64,000 nt of DNA from Kribbella voronezhensis (GCF_004365175.1 NZ_SOCE01000001.1:2343154-2407153); one strand, 5' to 3'. Numbered from the stretch's first letter, positions 1-8,315 are shown. Notes: generated from the sequence alone by a model not told the origin. Numbers and translations: made by a program.

Positions 1-531
1 GTCGGCCGGATCGGCGTACTCGTGGGCGCACTCCGGGCACAGGTCGAACGAAGCCATCGTGGTGGCCGGCCGGTCGTAGGGCAGGCCGGTGATGATCGTG
101 AACCGCGGTCCGCAGTTGGTACAGGTGATGAACGGATGGCGGTACCGGCGGTCGCCGGGGTCGGCGAACTCGGCCAGGCAGTCGTTGCAGGTGGCAACAT
201 CCGGCGACACCAGGGTCCGGCCGGGGCCGGTCGCGGAGTCCCGGATCACGAACGCCGTGCCGCCGATCACCGGCAGCGCGGTCGACAGCACTCGGTCGAC
301 CACGGCCAGCGGCGGCGCGTCCGCGTCCAACCGCGCCGTGAAGGAGGCGACAGCAGGTCCCGCACCCTCGACTTCGACGACGACGCCGGAGGAGGTGTTC
401 GCCACTTGACCGGAGAGCCCGAGTTCGCGGGCGAGGGCATAGACGAACGGACGGAAACCGACGCCTTGAACAGCCCCGGACACGGTGATGCGGGCGCGGA
501 TGCGGGAAACCTGGTCGGTCGTGACACCCAC
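1..531 (-). CDS. hypF: Carbamoyltransferase HypF, N-terminal part (cut by window edge)
   Basis: HypF makes the thiocarbamate precursor of the cyanide ligands at the [NiFe] active site, working with HypE in the cytoplasm. The 177 visible codons hold the acylphosphatase-like domain at about residues 8-95, with the QGVGFRPFVY signature. They are followed by the start of the zinc-finger-like region: CNDC, then about 18 residues, then CTNCGPRF. The gene runs off the left edge, so the YrdC and carbamoyltransferase domains are not seen. GTG at 531 is the likely start because the acylphosphatase domain begins about ten residues later. It is transcribed away from the hydrogenase operon. hypA, hypB, hypD and hypE are not in the window and probably lie to the left. 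Confidence 0.93.
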   Translation of the reverse strand, partial: MGVTTDQVSRIRARITVSGAVQGVGFRPFVYALARELGLSGQVANTSSGVVVEVEGAGPAVASFTARLDADAPPLAVVDRVLSTALPVIGGTAFVIRDSATGPGRTLVSPDVATCNDCLAEFADPGDRRYRHPFITCTNCGPRFTIITGLPYDRPATTMASFDLCPECAHEYADPAD

Positions 532-674
532 CGCCTGTAGTGAAATTGTCAGGTTGACGTTTCTACCAGGCCGCTCGCAATGGCGAATTCGGTCATCAAC
601 GGATTCTTTTCGCAGCCTAGACCTCACCCGTCGACCACACCAGTGCGGTCGCCGGGCAATTACTGGTGACAAAT

Positions 675-1178
675 TCAACCAGCAGGCGGCCGGCCGAAGA
701 CGGCGTGCACGCGGCGCAGGTCGCGCAACCGCGGCTCGGTGTCGCCGCGCAGCCAGCGACTGATGGTCCGGACCGAGACCCCGATCCGGCGGGCGGCCGC
801 CTCCTGGGAGAGCCCCTGCCGGCTGAGCACCGCGGTCAGCCACGCGGCGAACGGCTCGTCACCGACCCGGGGCGGGATCGTCCTGCGCCCGGCACCGTGC
901 AGCACCTCGACTTCCAGCCCGGCAGGGAAGATCCGCACGGTGACGTCGAAGACGCCGTCGTCCGGTCCGGCCGCCGCCAGGATCGCGGCGGTGATGGCGT
1001 CGTACAGCGCGCCGCCCTCGGCGGGCTCTAGGCCCATCGGCTCCAGCGCCTCGCGGACGAACAGCTCGGCGTCCGGCAGCGAGCCCGGTCGCGCCGGGAA
1101 GGTGTGCGAGACGACGACCACCGGCGACACGAACAGACCGGCGTCGTCGCCCGGCAGGGGAATGTCGGACGGCGGCAC
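675..1178 (-). CDS. HTH (XRE-type) regulator beside the hydrogenase operon
   Basis: The protein has 167 residues. The last 50 or so form a helix-turn-helix with the pattern LSQEAAARRIGVSVRTISRW, so it should bind DNA. The first 110 residues are not recognised. They look like an alpha/beta domain and could be a ligand or partner-binding module. The gene lies between hypF and the hydrogenase structural genes and is divergent from the latter, which suggests it controls one or both. GTG at 1178 is chosen because a TAAGCT -10 box lies 6 nt upstream, the spacing of a leaderless transcript. That box is covered by a TTAGG-N4-CCTAA palindrome resembling an IdeR/DmdR iron box, so iron may control this gene. 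The link to hydrogenase control rests on position only. Confidence 0.75.
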   Translation of the reverse strand: MPPSDIPLPGDDAGLFVSPVVVVSHTFPARPGSLPDAELFVREALEPMGLEPAEGGALYDAITAAILAAAGPDDGVFDVTVRIFPAGLEVEVLHGAGRRTIPPRVGDEPFAAWLTAVLSRQGLSQEAAARRIGVSVRTISRWLRGDTEPRLRDLRRVHAVFGRPPAG

Positions 1179-1182
1179 ATTT

Positions 1183-1201
1183 CCAGCTTAGGCTTACCTA
1201 A
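1183..1201. promoter_or_regulatory. Candidate DtxR/IdeR-type iron box
   Basis: The core TTAGGCTTACCTAA is at 1188-1201, an inverted repeat TTAGG-N4-CCTAA. It matches 13 of 14 bases of the right part of the actinobacterial iron-box sequence TTAGGTTAGGCTCACCTAA as I recall it. The left part is poorly matched. It overlaps the presumed -10 of the HTH regulator gene that starts at 1178 and lies about 140 bp upstream of the hydrogenase start. Functional assignment is inference. Confidence 0.5.
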
Positions 1202-1265
1202 TCGCAGAAGATATCCGTCCTGAATTCGGGGAATCCCGGATTTCCGGAACCGGACATTAATACCC

Positions 1266-1306
1266 GACACAAGTGTCTGTCCCGGTGCGGGATCGGGACG
1301 TACTGT
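1266..1306 (+). promoter_or_regulatory. Hydrogenase operon promoter region with two inverted repeats
   Basis: Two palindromes sit head to tail: GACAC-N2-GTGTC at 1266-1277 and GTCCCG-N9-CGGGAC at 1279-1299. They are followed at once by TACTGT (1301-1306), which fits a -10 box. A transcript would begin near 1313, giving a leader of about 28 nt that carries AGGAGG at 1324-1329 before the ATG at 1341. The repeats are plausible operators for the neighbouring HTH protein or another regulator. No clear -35 is seen. Confidence 0.45.
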
Positions 1307-1340
1307 CCGAGAAGAACTCCCTTAGGAGGTTCGGACACCC

Positions 1341-2417
1341 ATGTCGATGACCCTGGAACCGGAACAGGCGCAGGACGCGGCCGACGAGGGTGTCGTGCAC
1401 ATCCTCTGGATGAACGGTGGACTCAGCTGCGACGGGGACTCGGTCGCGCTCACCGCCGCGACCCAGCCCAGTATCGAGGAGATCGTCCTCGGCGCGTTGC
1501 CGGGACTGCCGAAGATCGCGGTGCACTGGCCGCTGATCGATTTCGAGTGCGGCCCGGAGACCGGCGCCGACAACTTCATCGAGTGGTGGCACAAGGCCGA
1601 CCGCGGTGAGCTCGAACCGTTCGTGCTGGTGGTGGAGGGCTCGATCCCGAACGAGGCGATCAAGTCCGAGGGCTACTGGGCGGGTTTCGGCAACAACCCG
1701 GCGACCGGGCAGCCGATGAAGACGTCGGAGTGGCTGGACCGGCTGGCCCCCAAGGCGACCGCGGTCGTTGCCGTCGGCACCTGCGCGGCGTACGGCGGGA
1801 TTCACGCGATGGCCGGGAACCCGACCGGCGCGATGGGTGTTCCGGACTACCTCGGCTGGAGCTGGAAGTCGAAGGCGGGCCTGCCGATCGTCTGTGTGCC
1901 GGGCTGCCCGATCCATCCGGACAACCTGTCGGAGACGCTGGTGTACCTGCTGTACCAGGTGGCCGGCCAGGCGCCGATGATCCCGCTCGACGCCGAACTG
2001 CGACCGCAATGGCTGTTCGGTGCCACCGTGCACGAAGGCTGCGACCGGGCCGGGTACTACGAACAGGGCGACTTCGCCAAGGAGTACGGCTCGCCGAAGT
2101 GCCTGGTGAAGCTGGGTTGCTGGGGACCGGTGGTGAACTGCAACGTGCCCAAGCGGGGCTGGATCAACGGGGTCGGCGGCTGTCCCAACGTGGGCGGCAT
2201 CTGCATCGCCTGCACGATGCCGGGCTTCCCGGACAAGTTCATGCCGTTCATGGACGAACCACCGGGCAGCAGGGTCTCGGTGGCCGCGAGCACCGTCTAC
2301 GGCACGGTCATCCGGCGGCTGCGCAGAATCACCCAGAACACCGCGAACAAAGAACCCAAATGGCGGCACAAAGGATCCACCCTGACGACCGGCTACGAAA
2401 AGGTGATCCAGCCATGA
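1341..2417 (+). CDS. hhyS: [NiFe]-hydrogenase small subunit, group 1h (high-affinity, O2-insensitive)
   Basis: This is the electron-transfer subunit (358 aa), carrying three Fe-S clusters. The usual proximal-cluster CxxC motif reads SCDGDS (Cys30, Asp33), so the second Cys is an Asp. A 3Cys-1Asp proximal cluster is the described hallmark of the actinobacterial-type hydrogenase. Other probable ligands are Cys148 and Cys189 (proximal), His231, Cys234, Cys254 and Cys260 (distal), and Cys residues between 267 and 291 (medial). There is no N-terminal Tat signal and no C-terminal membrane anchor, so the enzyme should be on the cytoplasmic side. AGGAGG ends 11 nt before ATG 1341. The stop overlaps the large-subunit start (ATGA), implying coupled translation. 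Group assignment is confident; the symbol follows mycobacterial usage. Confidence 0.95.
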   Translation: MSMTLEPEQAQDAADEGVVHILWMNGGLSCDGDSVALTAATQPSIEEIVLGALPGLPKIAVHWPLIDFECGPETGADNFIEWWHKADRGELEPFVLVVEGSIPNEAIKSEGYWAGFGNNPATGQPMKTSEWLDRLAPKATAVVAVGTCAAYGGIHAMAGNPTGAMGVPDYLGWSWKSKAGLPIVCVPGCPIHPDNLSETLVYLLYQVAGQAPMIPLDAELRPQWLFGATVHEGCDRAGYYEQGDFAKEYGSPKCLVKLGCWGPVVNCNVPKRGWINGVGGCPNVGGICIACTMPGFPDKFMPFMDEPPGSRVSVAASTVYGTVIRRLRRITQNTANKEPKWRHKGSTLTTGYEKVIQP

Positions 2418-4225
2418 CCACGACTGATCCGAAGGTAGAACAGCACCTGACCCCCGAGGCCGGCGCGGACTCCGACGTCGTCGAGATGGCCTGGGACCCG
2501 ATCACCCGGATCGTCGGCAGCCTCGGCATCTACGCCAAGGTGAACTTCAAGAACAAGACGGTCGAGGAATGCCACAGCACCTCGTCGATCTTCCGCGGCT
2601 ACAGCATCTTCATGAAGGGCAAGGACCCGCGCGACGCGCACTTCATCACCAGCCGGATCTGCGGCATCTGCGGCGACAACCACGCGACCTGCTCGGTCTA
2701 CGCGCAGAACATGGCGTACGGCGTGGCGCCGCCGCACCTCGGGGAGTGGATCGTCAATCTCGGCGAGGCCGCGGAGTACATGTTCGACCACAACATCTTC
2801 CAGGAGAACCTGGTCGGGGTGGACTACTGCGAGCGGATGGTCAAGGAGACCAACCCCGGCGTGCTGGAACTGGCGAACCGGACCGAGGCGCCGCACGCCG
2901 GCGACCACGGCTACCGGACCATCGGCGACATCATGCGCTCGCTGAACCCGCTCGAAGGCGACTTCTACCGCGAGGCGCTGCACGTCAGCCGGTACACCCG
3001 GGAGATGTTCTGCCTGATGGAGGGCCGCCACGTCCACCCGTCGACGCTCTACCCGGGCGGCGTCGGCACGGTCGCGACGATCCAGTTGTTCACCGACTAC
3101 CTGACCCGGCTGATGCGCTACATCGAGTTCATGAAGAAGGTCGTGCCCTTGCACGACGACCTGTTCGACTTCTTCTACGAGGCGCTGCCCGGCTACGAGC
3201 ACGTCGGCGAGCGGCGCATCCTGCTCGGCTGCTGGGGCAGTCTGCAGGACCCGGCGATCTGCGACTTCGACTACAAGACGATGAATGCCTGGGGCAAGCG
3301 GATGTTCGTCACCCCCGGCGTGGTGGTCGACGGCAAGCTGGTCACCAACAACCTGGTCGACATCAACCTCGGCCTGCGGATCCTGCTCGGCAGCTCGTTC
3401 TACGACGACTGGGCCGACGGCAGCCACGAGAAGTTCGTCGACAAGGACCCGCTGGGCAACCCGATCGACGTGCGGCACCCCTGGAACCAGCACACGATCC
3501 CGAAGCCGCAGAAGCGCGACTTCGCGAACGCGTACAGCTGGACGATGTCGCCACGCTGGTTCGACGGCAAGGATCACCTGGCACTCGACACCGGCGGCGG
3601 CCCGATCGCGCGGCTCTGGTCGACGGCGCTGTCCGGACTCGTCAACACCGACTACGTCCAGGCCACCGGCCACAGCGTGAAGATCCAGCTCCCCCGGACC
3701 GCGCTCAAGCCGGCCACGGAGTACGAGTGGAAGATCCCGCGGTGGAGCAACGCACTCGAGCGGAACCGGGCCCGGACCTACTTCCAGGCGTACGCCGCGG
3801 CGCTGGCGCTGCACTTCTGCGAGAAGGCGATGGCCGAGGTCAGGGCCGGCCGGACCGAGACCTGGACCCCGTTCAAGGTGCCCGACAATGCGATCTCGTG
3901 CGGCTTCACCGAGGCGGTCCGGGGCGTCCTGTCGCACCACATGGTGATCCGCGACGGCAAGATCGCGAACTATCACCCGTATCCGCCGACCCCGTGGAAC
4001 GGCAGCGTCCGGGACTCCTACGGAACACCGGGCCCCTACGAGGACGCCGTACAGAACACGCCGATCTTCGAGGAGAACCCGCCGGACCGGTTCAAGGGCA
4101 TCGACATCATGCGGGCCGTGCGCAGCTTCGACCCGTGTCTGCCCTGCGGGGTGCACATGTACGTCGGCAACGGGCGGGAGAAAACGCATCTCCATTCGCC
4201 CACGCTCGCGGTGAAGCCCTACTGA
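2414..4225 (+). CDS. hhyL: [NiFe]-hydrogenase large (catalytic) subunit, group 1h
   Basis: The catalytic subunit (603 aa) binds the Ni-Fe centre and splits H2. The N-terminal L1 motif RICGICGDNH is at residues 81-90 (Cys83, Cys86). The C-terminal L2 motif DPCLPCGVH is at 573-581 (Cys575, Cys578). A 22-residue tail follows His581. In this family the tail is removed after that His by a dedicated protease once nickel is inserted, and such a protease gene lies at 7702. ATG 2414 overlaps the small-subunit stop. Length and motifs are those of group 1h enzymes, which scavenge atmospheric H2 during starvation. Confidence 0.96.
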   Translation: MTTTDPKVEQHLTPEAGADSDVVEMAWDPITRIVGSLGIYAKVNFKNKTVEECHSTSSIFRGYSIFMKGKDPRDAHFITSRICGICGDNHATCSVYAQNMAYGVAPPHLGEWIVNLGEAAEYMFDHNIFQENLVGVDYCERMVKETNPGVLELANRTEAPHAGDHGYRTIGDIMRSLNPLEGDFYREALHVSRYTREMFCLMEGRHVHPSTLYPGGVGTVATIQLFTDYLTRLMRYIEFMKKVVPLHDDLFDFFYEALPGYEHVGERRILLGCWGSLQDPAICDFDYKTMNAWGKRMFVTPGVVVDGKLVTNNLVDINLGLRILLGSSFYDDWADGSHEKFVDKDPLGNPIDVRHPWNQHTIPKPQKRDFANAYSWTMSPRWFDGKDHLALDTGGGPIARLWSTALSGLVNTDYVQATGHSVKIQLPRTALKPATEYEWKIPRWSNALERNRARTYFQAYAAALALHFCEKAMAEVRAGRTETWTPFKVPDNAISCGFTEAVRGVLSHHMVIRDGKIANYHPYPPTPWNGSVRDSYGTPGPYEDAVQNTPIFEENPPDRFKGIDIMRAVRSFDPCLPCGVHMYVGNGREKTHLHSPTLAVKPY

Positions 4226-4226
4226 G

Positions 4227-5075
4227 ATGGAGCGTCGCGACGCGCAGGCGCTGAGCGAACGGATCGACGTGCTGCTGGACGAGGTTCAGCGGCGCGCCGA
4301 GCCCGAGGTCAGCGAGAAGGTCGAGGAGCTGGTCCGCGCCGTGCTGTCCCTGCACGGCGCGGGTCTCGAACAGCTGCTGGCGCGGCTGGACGAGAACCAG
4401 GTCCGCGACCTGCTGACCGATGACCTGGTCACCGGGATGCTGCTCCTGCACGACCTGCATCCCGACGACGTGGCCACCAGGATTCAAGGGGCGCTGGACA
4501 GCGTCCGGCCCTATCTGGGCTCGCACGCAGGCGGCATCGACTATCTCGGGATCGATGACGACGGGATCGTGCATCTGCGGTTGCAGGGCAGCTGCGAAGG
4601 CTGCCCGGGATCGACCGCGACCGTCCGGCTGACCGTCGAGAACGCCGTCCTCGATGCCGCTCCCGAAGCCGTCGCGGTCGACGTCGAAGGGATGGTCGCC
4701 GCCGAGAAGCAGACGTTGCTGACGATCGAGCCGTACCGCGGCAGCCAGGACAGCGAGGGCTGGCACCGGGTCGAGCTGGTGACCGCCTCCGGGCAACTGC
4801 AGAAGCTGGTGGTTGCCGACCTGGAGCTGCTGATCGCGAACCTCGACGGCACCTTCGTTGCCTATCGCAACAACTGCCCCGTCTGCTCGTCCCCTTTGCA
4901 GCACGGCACGCTGACCGGCGACGAGCTCAGCTGTCCCCGCTGCACCGCCCGGTACGACGTACGCCTGGCCGGCCGGGCGCTCGCACCGGGCGGAGCGCCT
5001 GGCCTCGAAGCGCTGCCGCTGTTGCGCGACGGCACCGGCTGGAAGGTCGCGATCCCGGGAAGGCAACCGGCGTGA
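4227..5075 (+). CDS. hhyE: NifU-like/Rieske-like iron-sulfur protein, HhyE-type electron carrier
   Basis: The protein has 282 residues. About 1-80 is helical. About 85-160 is a NifU C-terminal-like domain with GSCEGCPGS (Cys123, Cys126), which in NifU/Nfu proteins holds a [4Fe-4S] cluster. About 180-275 has a Rieske-like layout, but the ligand boxes read CPVC (217, 220) and CPRC (236, 239). Standard Rieske boxes are CxH and CxxH, so the two His are missing and four Cys are available, as in rubredoxin or a zinc knuckle. It starts 1 nt after the large-subunit stop. In mycobacteria a protein at this position was proposed to pass electrons from the hydrogenase to the respiratory chain. That role is inferred here. 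Confidence 0.8.
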   Translation: MERRDAQALSERIDVLLDEVQRRAEPEVSEKVEELVRAVLSLHGAGLEQLLARLDENQVRDLLTDDLVTGMLLLHDLHPDDVATRIQGALDSVRPYLGSHAGGIDYLGIDDDGIVHLRLQGSCEGCPGSTATVRLTVENAVLDAAPEAVAVDVEGMVAAEKQTLLTIEPYRGSQDSEGWHRVELVTASGQLQKLVVADLELLIANLDGTFVAYRNNCPVCSSPLQHGTLTGDELSCPRCTARYDVRLAGRALAPGGAPGLEALPLLRDGTGWKVAIPGRQPA

Positions 5076-5785
5076 GACCTTCGTCGACGCTCCGCGCACT
5101 GGCGCGAGACAAGCCGCTCCCGCGTCGGGTGACCACCCCCGGCGCGGGTGCCTCGCTGGACGCGGGTTCGGTGGATCCGGTTGCGGTCCTGCGCGGCTTC
5201 ACCGGCGGGGTTCGCCGGCAACTCTCACCAGGCGAGCAATGCGAGATGTGCGCGGTTCCGATCGGGCCGCAGCACCCGCACATCGCCGACGTACCGGATC
5301 ACCGTCTGCTGTGCACCTGCCGGCCGTGCTACCTGCTCTTCAACGTGGAGGCGGCCTCACGCGGCCACTATCGCGCGGTACCGGAGAACTACCGCTACAA
5401 CCGGGACTTCTCGATGACCTCGGCGCAGTGGGAGGCGCTGGGGATCCCGGTCAACCTGGCGTTCATGTTCCACCAGACGGATCAGGACCGGCACGTCGCG
5501 TTCTATCCGAGTCCCGGTGGTGCCACCGAGTCACTTCTCGACCTGGCCAGCTGGGACGAGGTGGTCGCCGCGGATCCGGTCCTGGGCGCGCTGATCCCGG
5601 ACGTCGAGGCCGTGCTGTTGCGCCGGCTGGACGACGGGTTCGAGTGCTACCTGGTCCCGATCGACTCCTGCTACGAGTTGGTCGGGCTCGTCCGCCAGTA
5701 CTGGGAGGGGTTCGCCGGCGGCGAGGAGGTCTGGGGACGGATCGACGAGTTCTTCGCCACGGTGAGGGAGCGGTGCCGTGGTTGA
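5072..5785 (+). CDS. Hydrogenase-associated protein of unknown function (DUF5947-like)
   Basis: The protein has 237 residues and no assigned activity. It contains two cysteine pairs, CEMC near residue 57 and CTCRPC near residue 82, which together look like a metal-binding site. I see no signal peptide or membrane segment. GTG 5072 overlaps the previous stop (GTGA). I recall this family as DUF5947, found almost only beside group 1h hydrogenases. A role in assembly, metal delivery or electron transfer is plausible but unproven. Confidence 0.75.
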   Translation: MRPSSTLRALARDKPLPRRVTTPGAGASLDAGSVDPVAVLRGFTGGVRRQLSPGEQCEMCAVPIGPQHPHIADVPDHRLLCTCRPCYLLFNVEAASRGHYRAVPENYRYNRDFSMTSAQWEALGIPVNLAFMFHQTDQDRHVAFYPSPGGATESLLDLASWDEVVAADPVLGALIPDVEAVLLRRLDDGFECYLVPIDSCYELVGLVRQYWEGFAGGEEVWGRIDEFFATVRERCRG

Positions 5786-6410
5786 CCTCGACTTCACCTG
5801 CACGGGCGCGGACGCCGACCGGTACGCCGCGACGCCGACCGTGCTGCTGCACCTGCGCGTCACCGAAACCACCGGTACGCCGGTGCACGCGCTCGCGTTG
5901 CGCTGCCAGATCCGGATCGAACCGATCCGGCGGCGCTACGACGACGCCGAAGGCGACGCGCTCGCGGACCTCTTCGGCGACCGGGCCCGCTGGGGCGAGA
6001 CGCTGAAGCCGCTGCAACTCGCCTTCGTCACCCAGATGGTGCCCGGTTTCACCGGCTCGACCGAAGTGGATCTGCACCTGCCGTGCAGCTACGACTTCGA
6101 CGTCGCCGCGCACAAGTACCTCTACGCGCTCCGCGACGGCGGGGCGCCGCTGCTGCTGTTGTTCAACGGCACGATCTTCACCGGCAAGCCCGGAACGCTC
6201 TCGGTCACTCCGGTGGCGTGGCAGAAGGAGACGTCGTACGCGTTGCCCGTGCCGGTCTGGCGCCAGGCGATGGACCAGCACTTCCCGGGCGCCGCGTGGT
6301 TGCGGTTGCGGCGCGACACCTTCGACAAGCTCTACGACTACCGCGCGAAAGAGGCCTTGCCGGGCTGGGACGACGCGATCGAACGACTGCTGAAGGAGAA
6401 GCTCGAATGA
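5778..6410 (+). CDS. Hydrogenase-associated protein of unknown function (DUF6084-like)
   Basis: The protein has 210 residues, rich in beta-strand-like segments with no cysteine cluster. I find no catalytic motif. GTG 5778 overlaps the end of the previous gene by 8 nt, so the two are probably translated together. I recall the family as DUF6084, again tied to group 1h hydrogenase operons. It may be a structural or assembly partner; the sequence does not show which. Confidence 0.72.
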   Translation: MVDLDFTCTGADADRYAATPTVLLHLRVTETTGTPVHALALRCQIRIEPIRRRYDDAEGDALADLFGDRARWGETLKPLQLAFVTQMVPGFTGSTEVDLHLPCSYDFDVAAHKYLYALRDGGAPLLLLFNGTIFTGKPGTLSVTPVAWQKETSYALPVPVWRQAMDQHFPGAAWLRLRRDTFDKLYDYRAKEALPGWDDAIERLLKEKLE

Positions 6411-7705
6411 CGTCCTCCTTCGACGACGTCCAGCAGATCGCGGATGCGCTGCTGTTCGAGGGCTACGTGCTCTACCCCTACCGGGCGTCGGACGGGAAGA
6501 ACCGGGTGCGCTGGCAGTTCGGCGTGCTGATGCCGCCTGCCTACGGACTCGTCGACCCGTCCGAACGGACCTGGTCACAGACCGATTGCCTGCTCGACGG
6601 CGGCGAGGCCGTCCTCACGGTGCGAATCCGCTTCCTGCAGGCGCAACGGCGGACCGTGCTGGATGCCCTCGGCAACGAGGTGGATTCGTTGCGGACGGAC
6701 GAGGCGTCGTATGTGTCGTGGGACGAGGCGGTCGAGCGGCAGGTCGACGTCTCGGTGGATCTGCAAGAACTGCCGTGTGAGAAGGCGTTCGAGGTCCCCG
6801 GCGGCGTCGTCGAGGAAACCGTCGGTGAGCTCGGGACCCTGCGGCGGACCCGGCAGCCGCTCACCGGAGTACTTGCCCTGAGCAAAGAGGAGCTACCCGG
6901 CCCGTACGGCGTGAACCGGCTGCGGTTGCGGCTGGAGAATCGAAGCCCCGGCGAGGACACCGACCGCGTGGACGCGTTGCGGCAGGCGTTGATCGCGCAT
7001 CACCTGCTGGTCGCTGCCGACGGCGCCCGGTTCATCTCGCTGCTCGAACCGCCCGAGTGGGCCACCGGCTACGCGGCCGGCTGCGAGAACCTGGGGATCT
7101 TCCCGGTCCTGGCCGGTGACGTGGTGCTGTCGTCGCCGATCATCCTCTACGACCACCCGCGGATCGCGCCGGAGTCGCAGGGCGAGATGTTCGACGCGAC
7201 GGAGATCGACGAGATCCTCAGCCTGCGGACGATGACGCTGACCGAGGAGGAGAAACGTGAGGTCCGTGGTACCGATCCACGCGCCGCGGCGATGCTGGAC
7301 CGGGTCGACGCGATGCCGCAGGAGATCCTGGACCGGCTGCACGGCACAGTTCGCTATCTTCGCGCCGTCACCGCCGCTCCCGAACCGCCCCCGGCCGACG
7401 CGCCCTGGTGGGATCCCGGCAACGACGCCTCGGTATCCCCCGAGACCGACACGGTGATGGTCGGCGAGGTTGCCGTCGGCAACGGAGTTCGGGTGCGGCT
7501 GCGGCCCGGCGTACGGCGGGCCGACGCGCAGGACATGTTCCTGGCCGACCGGCTCGGGACCGTGGTCGCGGTGTTGTCGGACGTGGACGGCGAGACCCAT
7601 GTCGCGGTCGCTCTCGACGGTGAGGAGGGCGAGGTGCAACGGTCGCACGGCCGGTACCTCTACTTCAGCCCGGACGAGCTCGAGCCACTGGTGGTTGCGC
7701 GATGA
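6407..7705 (+). CDS. Conserved hydrogenase-operon protein of unknown function, 432 aa
   Basis: The ATG at 6407 overlaps the previous stop (ATGA). Residues 1-330 form a large domain I do not recognise. A proline-rich linker (PEPPPADAPWW) follows. The last 70 residues or so are strand-rich and look like a small beta-barrel (VRVRLRPG...GTVVAVLSDVDGETHVAVALD). There is no signal peptide, membrane helix or cysteine cluster. Its place between the structural genes and the maturation protease points to a job specific to this hydrogenase, perhaps assembly or linkage to the membrane. Function unknown. Confidence 0.75.
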   Translation: MTSSFDDVQQIADALLFEGYVLYPYRASDGKNRVRWQFGVLMPPAYGLVDPSERTWSQTDCLLDGGEAVLTVRIRFLQAQRRTVLDALGNEVDSLRTDEASYVSWDEAVERQVDVSVDLQELPCEKAFEVPGGVVEETVGELGTLRRTRQPLTGVLALSKEELPGPYGVNRLRLRLENRSPGEDTDRVDALRQALIAHHLLVAADGARFISLLEPPEWATGYAAGCENLGIFPVLAGDVVLSSPIILYDHPRIAPESQGEMFDATEIDEILSLRTMTLTEEEKREVRGTDPRAAAMLDRVDAMPQEILDRLHGTVRYLRAVTAAPEPPPADAPWWDPGNDASVSPETDTVMVGEVAVGNGVRVRLRPGVRRADAQDMFLADRLGTVVAVLSDVDGETHVAVALDGEEGEVQRSHGRYLYFSPDELEPLVVAR

Positions 7706-8208
7706 GGATCCTGGTGGCGGGGCTGGGCAACGTGTTCTGCAGCGACGACGCCTTCGGGGTCTCCGTGGTGGAGCAACTCGCCGGCCAGGAGTGGCCCGAA
7801 GGTGTCGAAGTACGGGACTTCGGCATCCGCGGCATCCATCTGGCCTACCAACTGCTCGAACCGTACGACCTGGTCGTGCTGATCGACGCCGTGCACCGCG
7901 ACGGTCCCCCGGGCACGCTGTACGTCGTCGAGGCCGAGCCGGCGGCCGAACCCGGTCCCGAGGTGAGCATGGACGCCCACGATCTGGCTCCCGACGCCGT
8001 GCTCTCGCTTGTTCCGCGACTTGGTGGGACCTTGGGAACGGTGGTCGTGGTCGGCTGCGAACCAGCCGAGACGGGGACCGGGCTCGGACTCACCCCGGCC
8101 GTCGAGGCAGCGGTCGGAACCGCCGCCCAACTGGTGACCGACCTGGTCACCGGTCACGCCACCGCACCGGCCGAGGCGCCGGTGGGGGCGACAGAAGGGA
8201 AGCCGTGA
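7702..8208 (+). CDS. Hydrogenase maturation endopeptidase (HyaD/HybD family)
   Basis: This protease (168 aa) removes the C-terminal extension of the large subunit after nickel insertion. The N-terminal motif is GLGNVFCSDDAFG. The three nickel-sensing residues of E. coli HybD (Glu16, Asp62, His93) are matched at the same numbering by Asp16, Asp62 (LIDAV) and His93 (DAHDL). The Glu-to-Asp change at 16 keeps an acidic ligand. The large subunit in this operon has the matching 22-residue tail. ATG 7702 overlaps the upstream stop (ATGA). The last 25 residues are a low-complexity Ala/Pro/Glu tail and probably disordered. Confidence 0.93.
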   Translation: MRILVAGLGNVFCSDDAFGVSVVEQLAGQEWPEGVEVRDFGIRGIHLAYQLLEPYDLVVLIDAVHRDGPPGTLYVVEAEPAAEPGPEVSMDAHDLAPDAVLSLVPRLGGTLGTVVVVGCEPAETGTGLGLTPAVEAAVGTAAQLVTDLVTGHATAPAEAPVGATEGKP

Positions 8209-8309
8209 TGCGCTGGATCGTCCTCGGAGTCGTCGTCGTAGTGGTCGTCGGACTGGGCTGGGGTGCCGTTCCGGATGCCGTCCGGTACGTCCGGCTGAGG
8301 AACATGTAG
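8208..8309 (+). CDS. 33-residue single-span membrane peptide (DUF6893-like)
   Basis: This tiny gene encodes 33 residues. Residues 3-18 or so are a run of Val/Leu/Ile/Gly flanked by an N-terminal Arg and a basic C-terminal half (RYVRLRNM), which is a membrane-anchor profile. Its ATG shares one base with the stop of the protease gene (TGATG), so translation is almost certainly coupled. I recall similar small actinobacterial proteins as DUF6893. As the only obvious membrane segment in the operon it could help tether the hydrogenase; this is inference. Confidence 0.7.
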   Translation: MRWIVLGVVVVVVVGLGWGAVPDAVRYVRLRNM

Positions 8310-8315
8310 CGGCCT

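Noticed and set aside
1257..2369. A 370-codon minus-strand open frame opposite the hydrogenase small subunit
   Set aside because: No domain and shadow-like composition; the plus strand has all Fe-S ligands of HhyS.
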